Shown in pieces: positions 10,097-18,260 of a stretch of 64,000 nucleotides of DNA. The stretch covers positions 34,878-98,877 of the forward strand of contig NZ_MECL01000192.1 of assembly GCF_014596445.1 (NCBI RefSeq), in the 5' to 3' direction. This DNA comes from Streptomyces sp. CBMA29. Its GTDB lineage: Bacteria; Actinomycetota; Actinomycetes; Streptomycetales; Streptomycetaceae. A program made the translations under genes and the position numbers. How positions within the stretch are numbered: the stretch's first letter is position 1; each line of letters starts with the position of its first letter. Below the pieces are notes generated by a model that saw only the letters and a program-made list of their open reading frames with translations, was not told where the DNA came from and did not search any database.

Positions 10097-10251
10097 GCCG
10101 ATCTTTTAAGGGGCGCGGGGAACTGCGCCACCCGCCCCCACCGGGCTTTCAGCCCGAACACATCCGCATCTGCCCCACTGGGGCCGGTTTTCAAAGGCGC
10201 GCCACCGCCGTGGCTGGCCGCGCAGTTCCCCGCGCCCCTTAAAAGATCGGC
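10097..10251. repeat. 32-bp-arm inverted repeat, interspersed Streptomyces-type element
   Basis: 10097-10128 and 10220-10251 are perfect inverted copies of a 32-bp sequence whose core contains AAGGGGCGCGGGGAACTGCG. The 91-bp centre contains the GGGCTTTC...GGGGCCGGTTTT segment also found at 2651-2749. It occupies most of the 326-bp gap between the convergent ends of the oxidoreductase and kinase genes, where it could act as a two-way terminator; otherwise nothing coding is seen in 9979-10304. A related GGAACTGCGCGGG motif recurs at 62.9-63.2 kb. Confidence 0.8.
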
Positions 10252-10304
10252 GCACCGCCTTGCGCAGAGGCGACGTACCAGGGGGCGTGCCCCTGGGGGA
10301 GGGG

Positions 10305-11636
10305 CTAGACGCGCCAGGGGAGTTCGGTGGTGATGTGGGTGGGGCCGCCGGGGGGTGAGGCCACGGCGAGGACACCGTCGACGGAGTCGAGCCGCTCGGC
10401 GAGCCCGGCGAGCCCGGACCCACCGGACACGGCGGCGCCCCCGCGCCCGTTGTCGGTGACCTGCATCATGAGCCGGTCACCGACCCGCCACACATCAACG
10501 GTCGCGCGCGAAGCGCCACTGTGCTTGCTGATGTTCTGAAGCAGCTCGGACACCGTGAAGTAGGCGATGCCCTCAATGGCGGGCACCGGCCGCGCCGGCA
10601 GATCGACGGTCACGGCGACCGGCACCGTGCAGCGTGACGCGACCGACGACAGGGCCGCGTCCAGGCCGCGGTCGGTGAGGATCGCCGGGTGGATGCCCCG
10701 GGCCAGATCCCGCAGCTCCTGAAGCGCGATCTTCACCTCGCCGTGCGCCTCCTCGACCATCACGGCCCCGGCCGACGGATCTTCGAGCAGCTTCTCCTTG
10801 GCCAGGCCGAGGTCCATGGCCAGCGCCACCAGCCGCGCCTGCGCGCCGTCGTGCAGATCCCGCTCGATCCGCCGCAGGTCGGCCGCCGCCGTGTCGACCA
10901 CGACCCCGCGGTCCGACTCCAGCTCGGTGACCCGCTCCGCCAGCCGGGAAGGACCGAGCAGACCGCTCACCAGAATCCGGTCGACGTGCGCCATGCCCCG
11001 GTAGACCCACGGGCTGCTCAGCACGAGCGCGCCGCCGACCACGACACACAGCAGCATGTCGGCCGGGGTGTGCAGCCACCAGCCGTGCCCGTGCCCGTCG
11101 CCGTACATCTGGAGGCCGTCCTGCCCGAAGTAGACCGGGAAGACCCAGCGCCACAGCGGATACGTCAACAGGCCCCAGCCGTACGTGAAGAAGCTGACGG
11201 CGACGGAGAAGGTGAAGATCCCCCACGGGAAGTGGATCAGGGTGTAGGCGGCGTGCCGCCAGTTGACGCCGCTGCCGAGCTGGGCACCGAGCCGGGACAG
11301 GAAACCGCCGTTCCTGCCGCGTACCGGCCGCGGGTCCTCCACGTCCAGCCAGAGCAGCGACCGCGCGCGGGCCCGCTCCACGGCGCCGATCGCGCGGCAG
11401 CCGCCGAGCGCGAGCACGAGCACCGGCAGACCGATGAAGGTGACCAGCAGCCCGGCGCCGAGCGAGAACATCGTCACGGTCCAGACGAAGCCGGCGACGC
11501 CCATCGGCAGATTGATCAGCAGGTAGGCGAGCTCGCGCCAGGCGCGTGCCTCGACCGGCGCGCGCAGCGCCGTCGGCAGGCGGTGCCCGCGTTCGCGCTC
11601 ACGCGCACGTTCGGCGGGCGGGAAGCCGTAAGCCAT
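10305..11636 (-). CDS. Two-component sensor histidine kinase (HisKA_3), paralogue 1
   Basis: 443 residues from ATG 11636, with GAGAGGA upstream. Residues ~35-215 form a membrane sensor module with four hydrophobic helices (around 36-80 and 130-210) of the type found in Streptomyces kinases with a PF13796-like Sensor domain. A HisKA_3 dimerisation helix carries the phospho-accepting His262 in IERDLHDGAQ. The ATPase domain has the N-box ELLQNISKHSGA and the G-box DNGRGG. From ~residue 240 to the end it is nearly identical to the next kinase upstream (11802-12998). It probably phosphorylates the NarL-type regulator at 8191. Signal unknown. Confidence 0.92.
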   Translation of the reverse strand: MAYGFPPAERARERERGHRLPTALRAPVEARAWRELAYLLINLPMGVAGFVWTVTMFSLGAGLLVTFIGLPVLVLALGGCRAIGAVERARARSLLWLDVEDPRPVRGRNGGFLSRLGAQLGSGVNWRHAAYTLIHFPWGIFTFSVAVSFFTYGWGLLTYPLWRWVFPVYFGQDGLQMYGDGHGHGWWLHTPADMLLCVVVGGALVLSSPWVYRGMAHVDRILVSGLLGPSRLAERVTELESDRGVVVDTAAADLRRIERDLHDGAQARLVALAMDLGLAKEKLLEDPSAGAVMVEEAHGEVKIALQELRDLARGIHPAILTDRGLDAALSSVASRCTVPVAVTVDLPARPVPAIEGIAYFTVSELLQNISKHSGASRATVDVWRVGDRLMMQVTDNGRGGAAVSGGSGLAGLAERLDSVDGVLAVASPPGGPTHITTELPWRV

Positions 11637-11782
11637 GGTCGGTCCGTCCTCTCTGCTTTTCTCTGTGACTCCATGGTGGCTGCTGTATGCACCCATCCCC
11701 ATGGTGCGGATCGGCGTCTTGGGGGTGGGGCTAGCCCTACCGCCCCGACCCCCCACGGCCGCCGCGCTCCGCGCCTGGCCCC

Positions 11783-11816
11783 GGTCAGCGCGTGGCCCGG
11801 GTCAGCGCGTGGCCCC
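11783..11816. repeat. 17-bp tandem duplication across kinase stop codon
   Basis: GGTCAGCGCGTGGCCC is present twice, starting at 11783 and 11800. The second copy contains the stop codon of the upstream kinase gene (TCA at 11802-11804, minus strand); the first contains a displaced copy of the same triplet. Confidence 0.75.
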
Positions 11817-12998
11817 GGCCTTGCGGAACTCCCGGTCGCGCCAGGGCAGTTCTGCCGTGACCACGGTCGGCCCCGCCACCGGTGAGCTGACCACGAAGAG
11901 CCCGTCCACCGACCGCAGCCGTTCGCCGAGCCCGGCCAGACCCGTACCGCCCGACACGTCCGCGCCGCCGCGGCCGTCGTCCCGTACCTGTACCATCAGC
12001 CGGTCGTCGGCGCGCCACACGTCCACCGAGGCGTGCCGCGCCCGGCTGTGCTTGCTGACGTTCTGCAGCAGCTCCGAGACCGTGAAGTACGCGATCCCCT
12101 CGATCGCCTCCGCGGGCCGCGCGGGCAGATCGACGGTCACGGCGACCGGCACCGTACAGCGTGACGCGACCGACGACAGGGCCGCGTCCAGGCCGCGGTC
12201 GGTGAGGATCGCCGGGTGGATGCCGCGCGCCAGATCCCGCAGTTCCTGGAGGGCCACCTTCACCTCGCCGTGCGCCTCGCCCACCATCTTGGCCGCCGCC
12301 TCCGGGTCCTCCAGCAGCTTCTCCTTGGCCAGGCCGAGGTCCATCGCCAGTGCCACCAGCCGCGCCTGCGCGCCGTCGTGCAGGTCGCGCTCGATCCGCC
12401 GCAGGTCGGCCGCCGCCGTGTCGACCACGACCCCGCGGTCCGACTCCAGCTCCTCGATCCGCCGCTCCAGCTCGTCCGACGGCTGGAGCAGACCGCGGAC
12501 CATCGCCCGGTCGACCGTCGTCAGCCCGCGCGCCAGGAACGGCAGCACCGGCCACAGCACGAACAGCGAGACCAGCGTCAAGGTGAAGGTGAGGATGCCC
12601 CACGGCAGCCGGATCCCGTAATAAAGGGCGTGCCGCCACGCCACCGGGTCCTTCAGCGACGCCCACAGCCACGGCAGGAAGCCGAAGGTGCCCCGCTTCA
12701 GCGGGCGCGGCTCGTCGATGCGCACGCCCAGCAGGTCGCGCGCCCGGCTCCGCTCCACCCGCCCCAGCAGCCGGCACCCGGCGAGTCCGTACGCCAGCAG
12801 GGGCAACCCGATCACCGTCACCGACAGGCTGAGGCCCACCGTCACGACCGTCACGACGTAGACGAAGCCGATGATCGACACCGGCAGATTCAGCAGCAGA
12901 TACCCGATCTCCCGCCACGTCACGCGGTCGTACGCGAAGCGCACGGGCGGCAGCGGGGCGGGGGCGGCGGGTTGACGGGACGCGGGCGAGGTGTTCAT
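11802..12998 (-). CDS. Two-component sensor histidine kinase (HisKA_3), paralogue 2
   Basis: 398 residues from ATG 12998; the ribosome site is weak (AGG about nine bases upstream). The architecture matches the downstream kinase: membrane sensor domain with hydrophobic helices in residues 30-75 and 120-160, a HisKA_3 helix with His207 in IERDLHDGAQ, N-box ELLQNVSKHSRA and G-box DDGRGG. The extracellular/loop part of the sensor is about 45 residues shorter than in paralogue 1, so the two may read different signals and share one regulator. The gap to the next kinase is 165 bp, with no convincing terminator. Confidence 0.92.
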   Translation of the reverse strand: MNTSPASRQPAAPAPLPPVRFAYDRVTWREIGYLLLNLPVSIIGFVYVVTVVTVGLSLSVTVIGLPLLAYGLAGCRLLGRVERSRARDLLGVRIDEPRPLKRGTFGFLPWLWASLKDPVAWRHALYYGIRLPWGILTFTLTLVSLFVLWPVLPFLARGLTTVDRAMVRGLLQPSDELERRIEELESDRGVVVDTAAADLRRIERDLHDGAQARLVALAMDLGLAKEKLLEDPEAAAKMVGEAHGEVKVALQELRDLARGIHPAILTDRGLDAALSSVASRCTVPVAVTVDLPARPAEAIEGIAYFTVSELLQNVSKHSRARHASVDVWRADDRLMVQVRDDGRGGADVSGGTGLAGLGERLRSVDGLFVVSSPVAGPTVVTAELPWRDREFRKAGATR

Positions 12999-13244
12999 GA
13001 GTCCAGCCTGCCGGTGAAGCGGTGGGGCGCGCCATGGGGTGCGTAGGTCAGGCGGCGGTGGGGTTATCCCCCGGTACGGGCGCGGGCGCCGGTCGCGCCG
13101 CGGGCGATGCCGCTTTCGGTGCCCGCACGGGGGGCGTGCGCGCGTGAAGCCAGGGCCTAGACTCCCTCCGTATAGATCGTCTAAAGAGATCCACAAGGAT
13201 CGCTGGACACCACCGGTCAACGAGTGAACGAGGGGCGGACGGAC

Positions 13245-13613
13245 GTGGACTACTTCCACGGCTACTCGGTCGTCGGCCTGGTCGCGGTCGTCGGTGTGCT
13301 CTTCGTGACCGTCGCCTTCGCGTCCGGCCGCCTGCTGCGGCCCGTCGTGCCGACGCGCGAGAAGATGCTCACGTACGAGTGCGGGGTCGACCCGGTCGGC
13401 GAGGGCTGGGCGCACACCCAGGTCAAGTACTACGTGTACTCCTTCCTCTACGTCATCTTCGCGGTCGACGCGATCTTCCTGTTCCCGTGGGCCACGGTCT
13501 TCGCCGCGCCCGGCTTCGGCGCCACGACGCTGGTGGAGATGTTCGTCTTCATCGGCTTCCTCGCGATCGGGCTGCTCTACGCATGGAAGAAGGGCGTCCT
13601 CGAATGGACGTGA
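13245..13613 (+). CDS. nuoA: NADH-quinone oxidoreductase subunit A (second complex I operon)
   Basis: 122 residues from GTG 13245, chosen because AGGGG lies nine bases upstream; a GTG at 13224 would add seven residues (VNEGRTD) but lacks a ribosome site. Three transmembrane helices are visible, with the NuoA signature YECGVDPVG and VKYYVYSFLYVIFAVDAIFLFPW. It forms part of the quinone-chamber/membrane interface of complex I. The gene opens a ten-gene operon in which every junction is an overlap or a gap of a few bases. The stop overlaps the nuoB start by 10 bp. Confidence 0.92.
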   Translation: MDYFHGYSVVGLVAVVGVLFVTVAFASGRLLRPVVPTREKMLTYECGVDPVGEGWAHTQVKYYVYSFLYVIFAVDAIFLFPWATVFAAPGFGATTLVEMFVFIGFLAIGLLYAWKKGVLEWT

Positions 13614-14209
13614 ACCCGGCCGCGCAGGCGGCTGCGCCGCAGGCGCTTCCCGAGCCGCGCCGGCTCGGCGTGCTGTCCCGGCTGGCGCCGGAGCCGATGA
13701 AGGTGGTGCTCAACTGGGGCCGCCGCTACAGCCTGTGGGTCTTCAACTTCGGCCTCGCCTGCTGCGCCATCGAGTTCATCGCCGCGTCGATGTCCCGGCA
13801 CGACTTCATCCGGCTGGGCGTCATCCCCTTCGCGCCGGGACCGCGCCAGGCCGACCTCATGGTCGTCTCCGGCACCGTCACCGACAAGATGGCGCCCGCC
13901 GTCAAGCGCCTGTACGAGCAGATGCCCGAGCCGAAGTACGTCATCTCCTTCGGCGCCTGCTCCAACTGCGGCGGCCCCTACTGGGACTCGTACTCCGTCA
14001 CCAAGGGCGTCGACCAGATCATCCCCGTCGACGTCTACGTGCCCGGCTGCCCGCCGCGCCCCGAAGCGCTCCTCCAGGGCATCCTCAAGCTCCAGGAGAA
14101 GATCGCGCGCGAGTCGCTGGCGGAGCGGTACGGCTCCGCCGCGGGCCCGCGCCCGTCCGTCGCCGCCTTGACGAGCGGCCTCGTCACTCCGCCGGAGGGG
14201 CCGCGGTGA
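13604..14209 (+). CDS. nuoB: NADH-quinone oxidoreductase subunit B (N2 cluster)
   Basis: 201 residues from ATG 13604, inside the end of nuoA. NuoB carries the terminal [4Fe-4S] cluster N2 that delivers electrons to quinone. The four ligands are present: adjacent Cys53-Cys54 in GLACCAIEF, Cys119 in FGACSNCGGP and Cys149 in VPGCPPRP. The C-terminal ~35 residues are Ala/Pro/Ser-rich and beyond the conserved domain. N2 retention means this complex could still carry out the last electron step, but NuoB normally works against NuoD, which this operon lacks. Confidence 0.95.
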   Translation: MDVNPAAQAAAPQALPEPRRLGVLSRLAPEPMKVVLNWGRRYSLWVFNFGLACCAIEFIAASMSRHDFIRLGVIPFAPGPRQADLMVVSGTVTDKMAPAVKRLYEQMPEPKYVISFGACSNCGGPYWDSYSVTKGVDQIIPVDVYVPGCPPRPEALLQGILKLQEKIARESLAERYGSAAGPRPSVAALTSGLVTPPEGPR

Positions 14210-15723
14210 CCGGTTGGCTGCCGCGGGAGGCCGCGGAGATCTTCGGCGAGGGCGCCGTCGCACAGGAGGCGTACGACCTCCTGACCGTCGATGTGCCGGC
14301 CGGTGAGTGGGTCGCCTCGCTCACGGCCGCGCGGGACACCCTCGGCTGCACGTACTTCGACTGGCTGAGCGCCGTCGACGAGCCCGGCACCGGCTTCCGC
14401 GTCTGCGCGCACGTCGTCGCGCTGGACGGCGGCGTCCGGCGGCTGCTGCTGCGTACGACCGTGCCGCACGACGCGCCCGTCCTCGCCACCGCCACCGGCG
14501 TCTACGCGGGGGCCGCCTGGCACGAACGCGAGACCCACGAGATGTTCGGCGTCGACTTCACCGGGCACCCGGGCCTCGCGCCGCTCCTCCTCCCCGACGA
14601 GTTCGAGGGGCACCCCCTCCGCAAGGACTTCGTCCTCGCGGCCCGCGTCGCCAAGGCATGGCCCGGCGCCAAGGAGCCCGGCGAGTCCCACGACGGCGGC
14701 CCCAAGCGCCGTCAGATGCAGCCCCCCGGCGTCCCCGACCCCAACGACTGGGGCCCCCAAAAAGGCCAGCTCCCCCCCGCCCCCACGCGCCCCGCCCGCC
14801 CGGCCCGTACGGCGCCCCCCGGCGACCGGCCCGCGCGCCGCACCCGCAGCGTGACCGAAGGCTCCGCCAGCCAAGCCCCTGCCGGGGGCTCCGCCGCCGA
14901 CCCCCCCGCGCCCCCACGCAAGCGCGTCCCCGACGCCCCATGGGAACAACCCCCGTCACCCCCCGCCGCCCCCGCCGCAGGCGGCAGTTCCGCTGTGGGC
15001 AGCGAGCCCGCGTCGTCCGGCGAGCCCGCCGCAGGTGGTGGCTCCGCCGGGGTTGGCGGACTGGCGTCGTCCGACGAGTCTGCCGCCGGCGGTGGCTCCG
15101 CCCGGATTGGCGGACTGGCGTCGTCCGACGAGTCTGCCGCTGGCGAGGCGCCTGCGACAGGTGGCACCCCCGCCCGGAGTAGCAAGCCCGCGCCGTCGGA
15201 CAAGCCCGCCGCTGGCGGCAGTTCCGTTGCCAGCAGCGTGCCCGTGCCGTCCGAGGCGTCCGATGCGAGTGAACCGTCCGCCGCAGGCGAGGAGCTCACC
15301 GCAGGCGGTGGCCCTGTCCGGGGTAGCGAGGCCGAACCGTCCGATGCCGACGAGCCGTCCGCCGCTGGCGGCACCCCCGCCGGGGGCGGCGATGCCGCGT
15401 CGTCGGGCGAGCCCGCTGCAAGCGAACCGTCCGCCGCAGGTGGTGGCTCCGCCCGGGGCGGCGATGCCGCGTCGTCCGACGAGCGCGCTGCGAGCGAACC
15501 GCCCGCCGTAGAGGAGGGGCCCGCCGCAGGCGGCACCCCCGCCCGGGGCGGCGAGCCCGAGTCGTCCGACGAACCCGCCGCAGGCGAACTGCCCGCCGCA
15601 GGCGAACCGTCCGCCGCAGGCGAACCGTCCGCCGCAGGCGAGCCGTCCGTCGGGGGTGGCGGCTCGGCTGGGGGTGGCGGAGACACGCCTACGGACAAGC
15701 CCGCCGCAGGCGAGGGGGGGTGA
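14206..15723 (+). CDS. nuoC: NuoC with ~335-residue repetitive C-terminal extension
   Basis: 505 residues from GTG 14206 (GTGA overlap with nuoB). Residues 1-170 are a normal NuoC/30-kDa subunit: TYFDWLSAVDE, WHERETHEMFGVDF and GHPLRKDF are diagnostic. Typical NuoC ends near here; this one continues with a basic Pro/Arg-rich stretch (~175-260) and then a Gly/Ala/Ser/Glu low-complexity tail. The tail includes an 18-residue unit around GGLASSDESAAGG repeated at a 54-bp period (from 15053 and 15107) and a run of PSAAGE units near the end. Codon use in the tail is less GC3-biased (GCA, GGT, TCT) than in nuoC proper. The tail stops at a TGA that overlaps the nuoH GTG, so the whole frame is probably translated. 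Confidence 0.88.
   Translation: MTGWLPREAAEIFGEGAVAQEAYDLLTVDVPAGEWVASLTAARDTLGCTYFDWLSAVDEPGTGFRVCAHVVALDGGVRRLLLRTTVPHDAPVLATATGVYAGAAWHERETHEMFGVDFTGHPGLAPLLLPDEFEGHPLRKDFVLAARVAKAWPGAKEPGESHDGGPKRRQMQPPGVPDPNDWGPQKGQLPPAPTRPARPARTAPPGDRPARRTRSVTEGSASQAPAGGSAADPPAPPRKRVPDAPWEQPPSPPAAPAAGGSSAVGSEPASSGEPAAGGGSAGVGGLASSDESAAGGGSARIGGLASSDESAAGEAPATGGTPARSSKPAPSDKPAAGGSSVASSVPVPSEASDASEPSAAGEELTAGGGPVRGSEAEPSDADEPSAAGGTPAGGGDAASSGEPAASEPSAAGGGSARGGDAASSDERAASEPPAVEEGPAAGGTPARGGEPESSDEPAAGELPAAGEPSAAGEPSAAGEPSVGGGGSAGGGGDTPTDKPAAGEGG
14950..15720 (+). repeat. Tandem-repeat region inside nuoC 3' half
   Basis: The DNA is made of imperfect units rich in GCCGCAGGCG. Clear tandem blocks are a 54-bp period (15053 and 15107) and 18-bp units GAACCGTCCGCCGCAGGC between about 15586 and 15640. 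Unit lengths are multiples of three, so copy number could change without breaking the frame. Confidence 0.85.
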
Positions 15724-16682
15724 GCGACGTGGTGGATGTGGCGCTGCGGCTAGCGGCCGTGCTCGTCGTGTTCCTGGTGTTTCCACTGGTGGTGGGGCAG
15801 GCGGAGCACAAGGTGATGGCTCATATGCAGGGCCGGTTGGGGCCGATGTACGCGGGCGGGTTCCACGGGTGGGCCCAACTGGTGGCGGACGGAGTGAAGT
15901 TCGCGCAGAAGGAAGACGTGGTTCCGGCCGACGCGGACCGGCGGATCTTCCAACTCGCCCCCGCCGTCGCGCTGCTGCCCTACCTCGTGGTGCTGATCGC
16001 GATCCCGGTGGGACCCCACGGCTTCGTGGGCCAGGCGCTGGACGCGGGCCTGATCTTCGTACTGGCCATGATGGGCATCGGCGTGCTCGGCTCGCTGATG
16101 GCGGGCTGGGCGTCGGCGAACAAGTTCTCCCTGCTCGGCGGCCTGCGCACGGCGGCGCAACTGATGGCGTACGAGCTGCCGATGCTGCTCACCGCCGCGT
16201 CGGTCGCGATGGCTGCGGGCACGCTGTCACTGCCGGGCATCGTGGGGGAGTACCACTGGTGGTGGACCCCCTGGCAGCTCATCGGCGGCCTCGTCTTCTT
16301 CACGGCGGGCCTCGCCGAGCTGCAACGGCCCCCGTTCGACATGCCGGTGGCCGACTCCGAGATCATCTTCGGCGCGTACACCGAATACACCGGCCTGCGC
16401 TTCGCCCTGTTCCTGCTCGCCGAGTACGCGGGCATCGTCGTGCTGTGCGCCCTGACCACGGTGCTGTTCCTCGGCGGCTGGCACGGCCCCTGGTCCGGCA
16501 GCGTCGGCTGGCTGTGGACGCTGGTCAAGACCGGCCTGCTGGCCTTCGTCGTGATCTGGCTGCGGGTCAGCTACCCGCGCCTTCGCGAGGACCAGCTCCA
16601 GAAACTCGCCTGGACCGTACTCATCCCGCTCGCCCTCGCCCAGATCGCCCTGACCGGCGTCGTCAAGGTGGTGATCTCCTAA
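15720..16682 (+). CDS. nuoH: NADH-quinone oxidoreductase subunit H
   Basis: 320 residues from GTG 15720, overlapping the nuoC stop. NuoH is the eight-helix membrane subunit at the heel of complex I; it forms much of the quinone tunnel and links it to the proton channels. Diagnostic segments are EHKVMAHMQGRLGP, the loop GVKFAQKEDVVP, and ELQRPPFDMPVADSEIIFGAYTEYTG with its conserved acidic residues, then FLLAEYAGI. Length and motifs are complete, so the quinone-tunnel half contributed by NuoH looks functional although NuoD is not encoded here. Confidence 0.95.
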   Translation: MSDVVDVALRLAAVLVVFLVFPLVVGQAEHKVMAHMQGRLGPMYAGGFHGWAQLVADGVKFAQKEDVVPADADRRIFQLAPAVALLPYLVVLIAIPVGPHGFVGQALDAGLIFVLAMMGIGVLGSLMAGWASANKFSLLGGLRTAAQLMAYELPMLLTAASVAMAAGTLSLPGIVGEYHWWWTPWQLIGGLVFFTAGLAELQRPPFDMPVADSEIIFGAYTEYTGLRFALFLLAEYAGIVVLCALTTVLFLGGWHGPWSGSVGWLWTLVKTGLLAFVVIWLRVSYPRLREDQLQKLAWTVLIPLALAQIALTGVVKVVIS

Positions 16683-16684
16683 GC

Positions 16685-17287
16685 ATGGCCATCCCCGGAA
16701 CCGGCCTCGCCAAGGGCCTGGCCGTCACCCTGCGGACGATGACGAAGCGTTCCGTCACCGACCAGTACCCGGACGCGCTGCCCGCACTCCCGCCGCGCTC
16801 GCGCGGTGTGATCGCGCTGTTCGAGGAGAACTGCACGGTCTGCATGCTGTGCGCCCGCGAGTGCCCCGACTGGTGCATCTACATCGACTCCCACAAGGAG
16901 ACGACACCGGCCGTCGTCCCCGGCGGGCGCGAGCGCAGCCGCAATGTGCTGGACCGCTTCGCCATCGACTTCTCGCTGTGCATGTACTGCGGCATCTGCA
17001 TCGAGGTGTGCCCCTTCGACGCGCTGTTCTGGTCGCCGGAGTTCGAGTACGCCGAGACCGACATCCTCGAACTCACCCACGAGCGCGACAAGCTGCGCGA
17101 CTGGATGTGGACGGTGCCCGCGCCTCCCGCGCTCGACCCGGCCGCCGAGGAACCCAAGGAGATCGCCGCCGCCCGCAAGGCCGCCGACAAGGCCCTCGCC
17201 GCACAGGCCCAGGCAGAAGCGCAGGCACAGACGCAGGCTCAGGCGCAGGCCGAGGCCACCCAGGACCCGGGGGAGGGCGACTCGTGA
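16685..17287 (+). CDS. nuoI: NADH-quinone oxidoreductase subunit I (two [4Fe-4S])
   Basis: 200 residues from ATG 16685, two bases after the nuoH stop. Two ferredoxin-type motifs are intact: CTVCMLCARECPDWC and CMYCGICIEVCP, ligating clusters N6a and N6b that pass electrons to N2 in NuoB. In a complex lacking the NADH module these clusters would be the entry point for ferredoxin. The C-terminus ends in a low-complexity helix of Ala/Gln/Glu (residues ~170-195, QAQAEAQAQTQ pattern) absent from ordinary NuoI. The start of nuoJ overlaps its stop. Confidence 0.95.
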   Translation: MAIPGTGLAKGLAVTLRTMTKRSVTDQYPDALPALPPRSRGVIALFEENCTVCMLCARECPDWCIYIDSHKETTPAVVPGGRERSRNVLDRFAIDFSLCMYCGICIEVCPFDALFWSPEFEYAETDILELTHERDKLRDWMWTVPAPPALDPAAEEPKEIAAARKAADKALAAQAQAEAQAQTQAQAQAEATQDPGEGDS

Positions 17288-17859
17288 TCGTCCACGAAAC
17301 CCTCCACAGCCAGGGCGGCTTCCTCTCGCCCACCGGCGTCGAGATCGCCTTCCTCCTCGTCGGCCTCGTCACCCTCGGCGCGGCCGTCCTGACCGTCACC
17401 ACCCGGCAGCTCGTGCACGCGGCCCTGTGGCTGGTCGTCGCCCTCGGCGGCCTCGCCGTCGAATACCTGCTGCTCACGGCCGAGTTCATCGCCTGGGTGC
17501 AGGTGCTGATCTACGTCGGCTCCGTCGTCGTCCTCCTGCTGTTCGGACTGATGCTGACCAGAGCGCCCATCGGCCGCTCGCCGGACGCCGACTCCGAGAA
17601 CCGCTGGGTCGCCCTCGGCGTCGCCGTTGCCGCCGCGGTCACCTTGGTGTGGGTGGTCGTGGACGCCTTCCGCTCCACCTGGATCGACCTGCACGGCGTG
17701 GTCCAGGGCTCCTCGCACGCCACCGGGCAGACCCTGTTCCGGTTCTGGGTGCTGCCCTTCGAGGCGCTGTCGGTGCTGCTGCTCGCCGCCCTCGTCGGCG
17801 CGATCGTCCTCTCCCGCCGCGGGGACGACGGCGGCACCGCCGCAGGCAAGGAGAACTGA
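17284..17859 (+). CDS. nuoJ: NADH-quinone oxidoreductase subunit J
   Basis: 191 residues from GTG 17284 (GTGA overlap with nuoI). Five hydrophobic helices are visible, with the NuoJ signature VQVLIYVGSVVVLLLFGLML in the third, which includes the conserved tyrosine and the pi-bulge glycine region that couples quinone chemistry to proton movement. Length is within the family range. The stop overlaps the nuoK ATG (TGATG). Confidence 0.93.
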   Translation: MIVHETLHSQGGFLSPTGVEIAFLLVGLVTLGAAVLTVTTRQLVHAALWLVVALGGLAVEYLLLTAEFIAWVQVLIYVGSVVVLLLFGLMLTRAPIGRSPDADSENRWVALGVAVAAAVTLVWVVVDAFRSTWIDLHGVVQGSSHATGQTLFRFWVLPFEALSVLLLAALVGAIVLSRRGDDGGTAAGKEN

Positions 17860-18260
17860 TGCACCTCGTCTACCCGGCCGTCCTCGCCGCCCTCCTCTTC
17901 TGCGTCGGTGTCTACGGCGTCCTCGCCCGCCGCAACGCGATCCTCGTCCTGATGTCCGTCGAGCTGATGCTCAACGCCGTCAACCTCAACCTGGTCGCCT
18001 TCGACGTGTGGCTGCGCGACACCCTCCACTCCGGCCAGGCCCTCACCCTGTTCACCATCACGATCGCCGCCGCCGAGATCGGTCTCGGCCTGGCGATCGT
18101 GCTGCTCGTGTACCGCAACCGCGGCAGCTCCGACATCGACCGGCTCACCGACCTCGCCGAACCGCCCGAGCACCCGTCGCCTGAGCACGCGTCGTCCGAG
18201 CACACCGCGTCCGACCCGGACGGCCCGGCCGCTGACAAGAAGGCCGAGGCCGCCGCGTGA
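17859..18260 (+). CDS. nuoK: NADH-quinone oxidoreductase subunit K
   Basis: 133 residues from ATG 17859. The three-helix core carries the two membrane glutamates of the proton path, in SVELMLNAVNLNLVAF and AAAEIGLGLAIVLLVYRN. The ordinary subunit is about 100 residues; here a hydrophilic tail of ~35 residues (PEHPSPEHASSEHTASD) follows the third helix, another example of tail growth in this operon. The nuoL GTG overlaps the end. Confidence 0.94.
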   Translation: MHLVYPAVLAALLFCVGVYGVLARRNAILVLMSVELMLNAVNLNLVAFDVWLRDTLHSGQALTLFTITIAAAEIGLGLAIVLLVYRNRGSSDIDRLTDLAEPPEHPSPEHASSEHTASDPDGPAADKKAEAAA

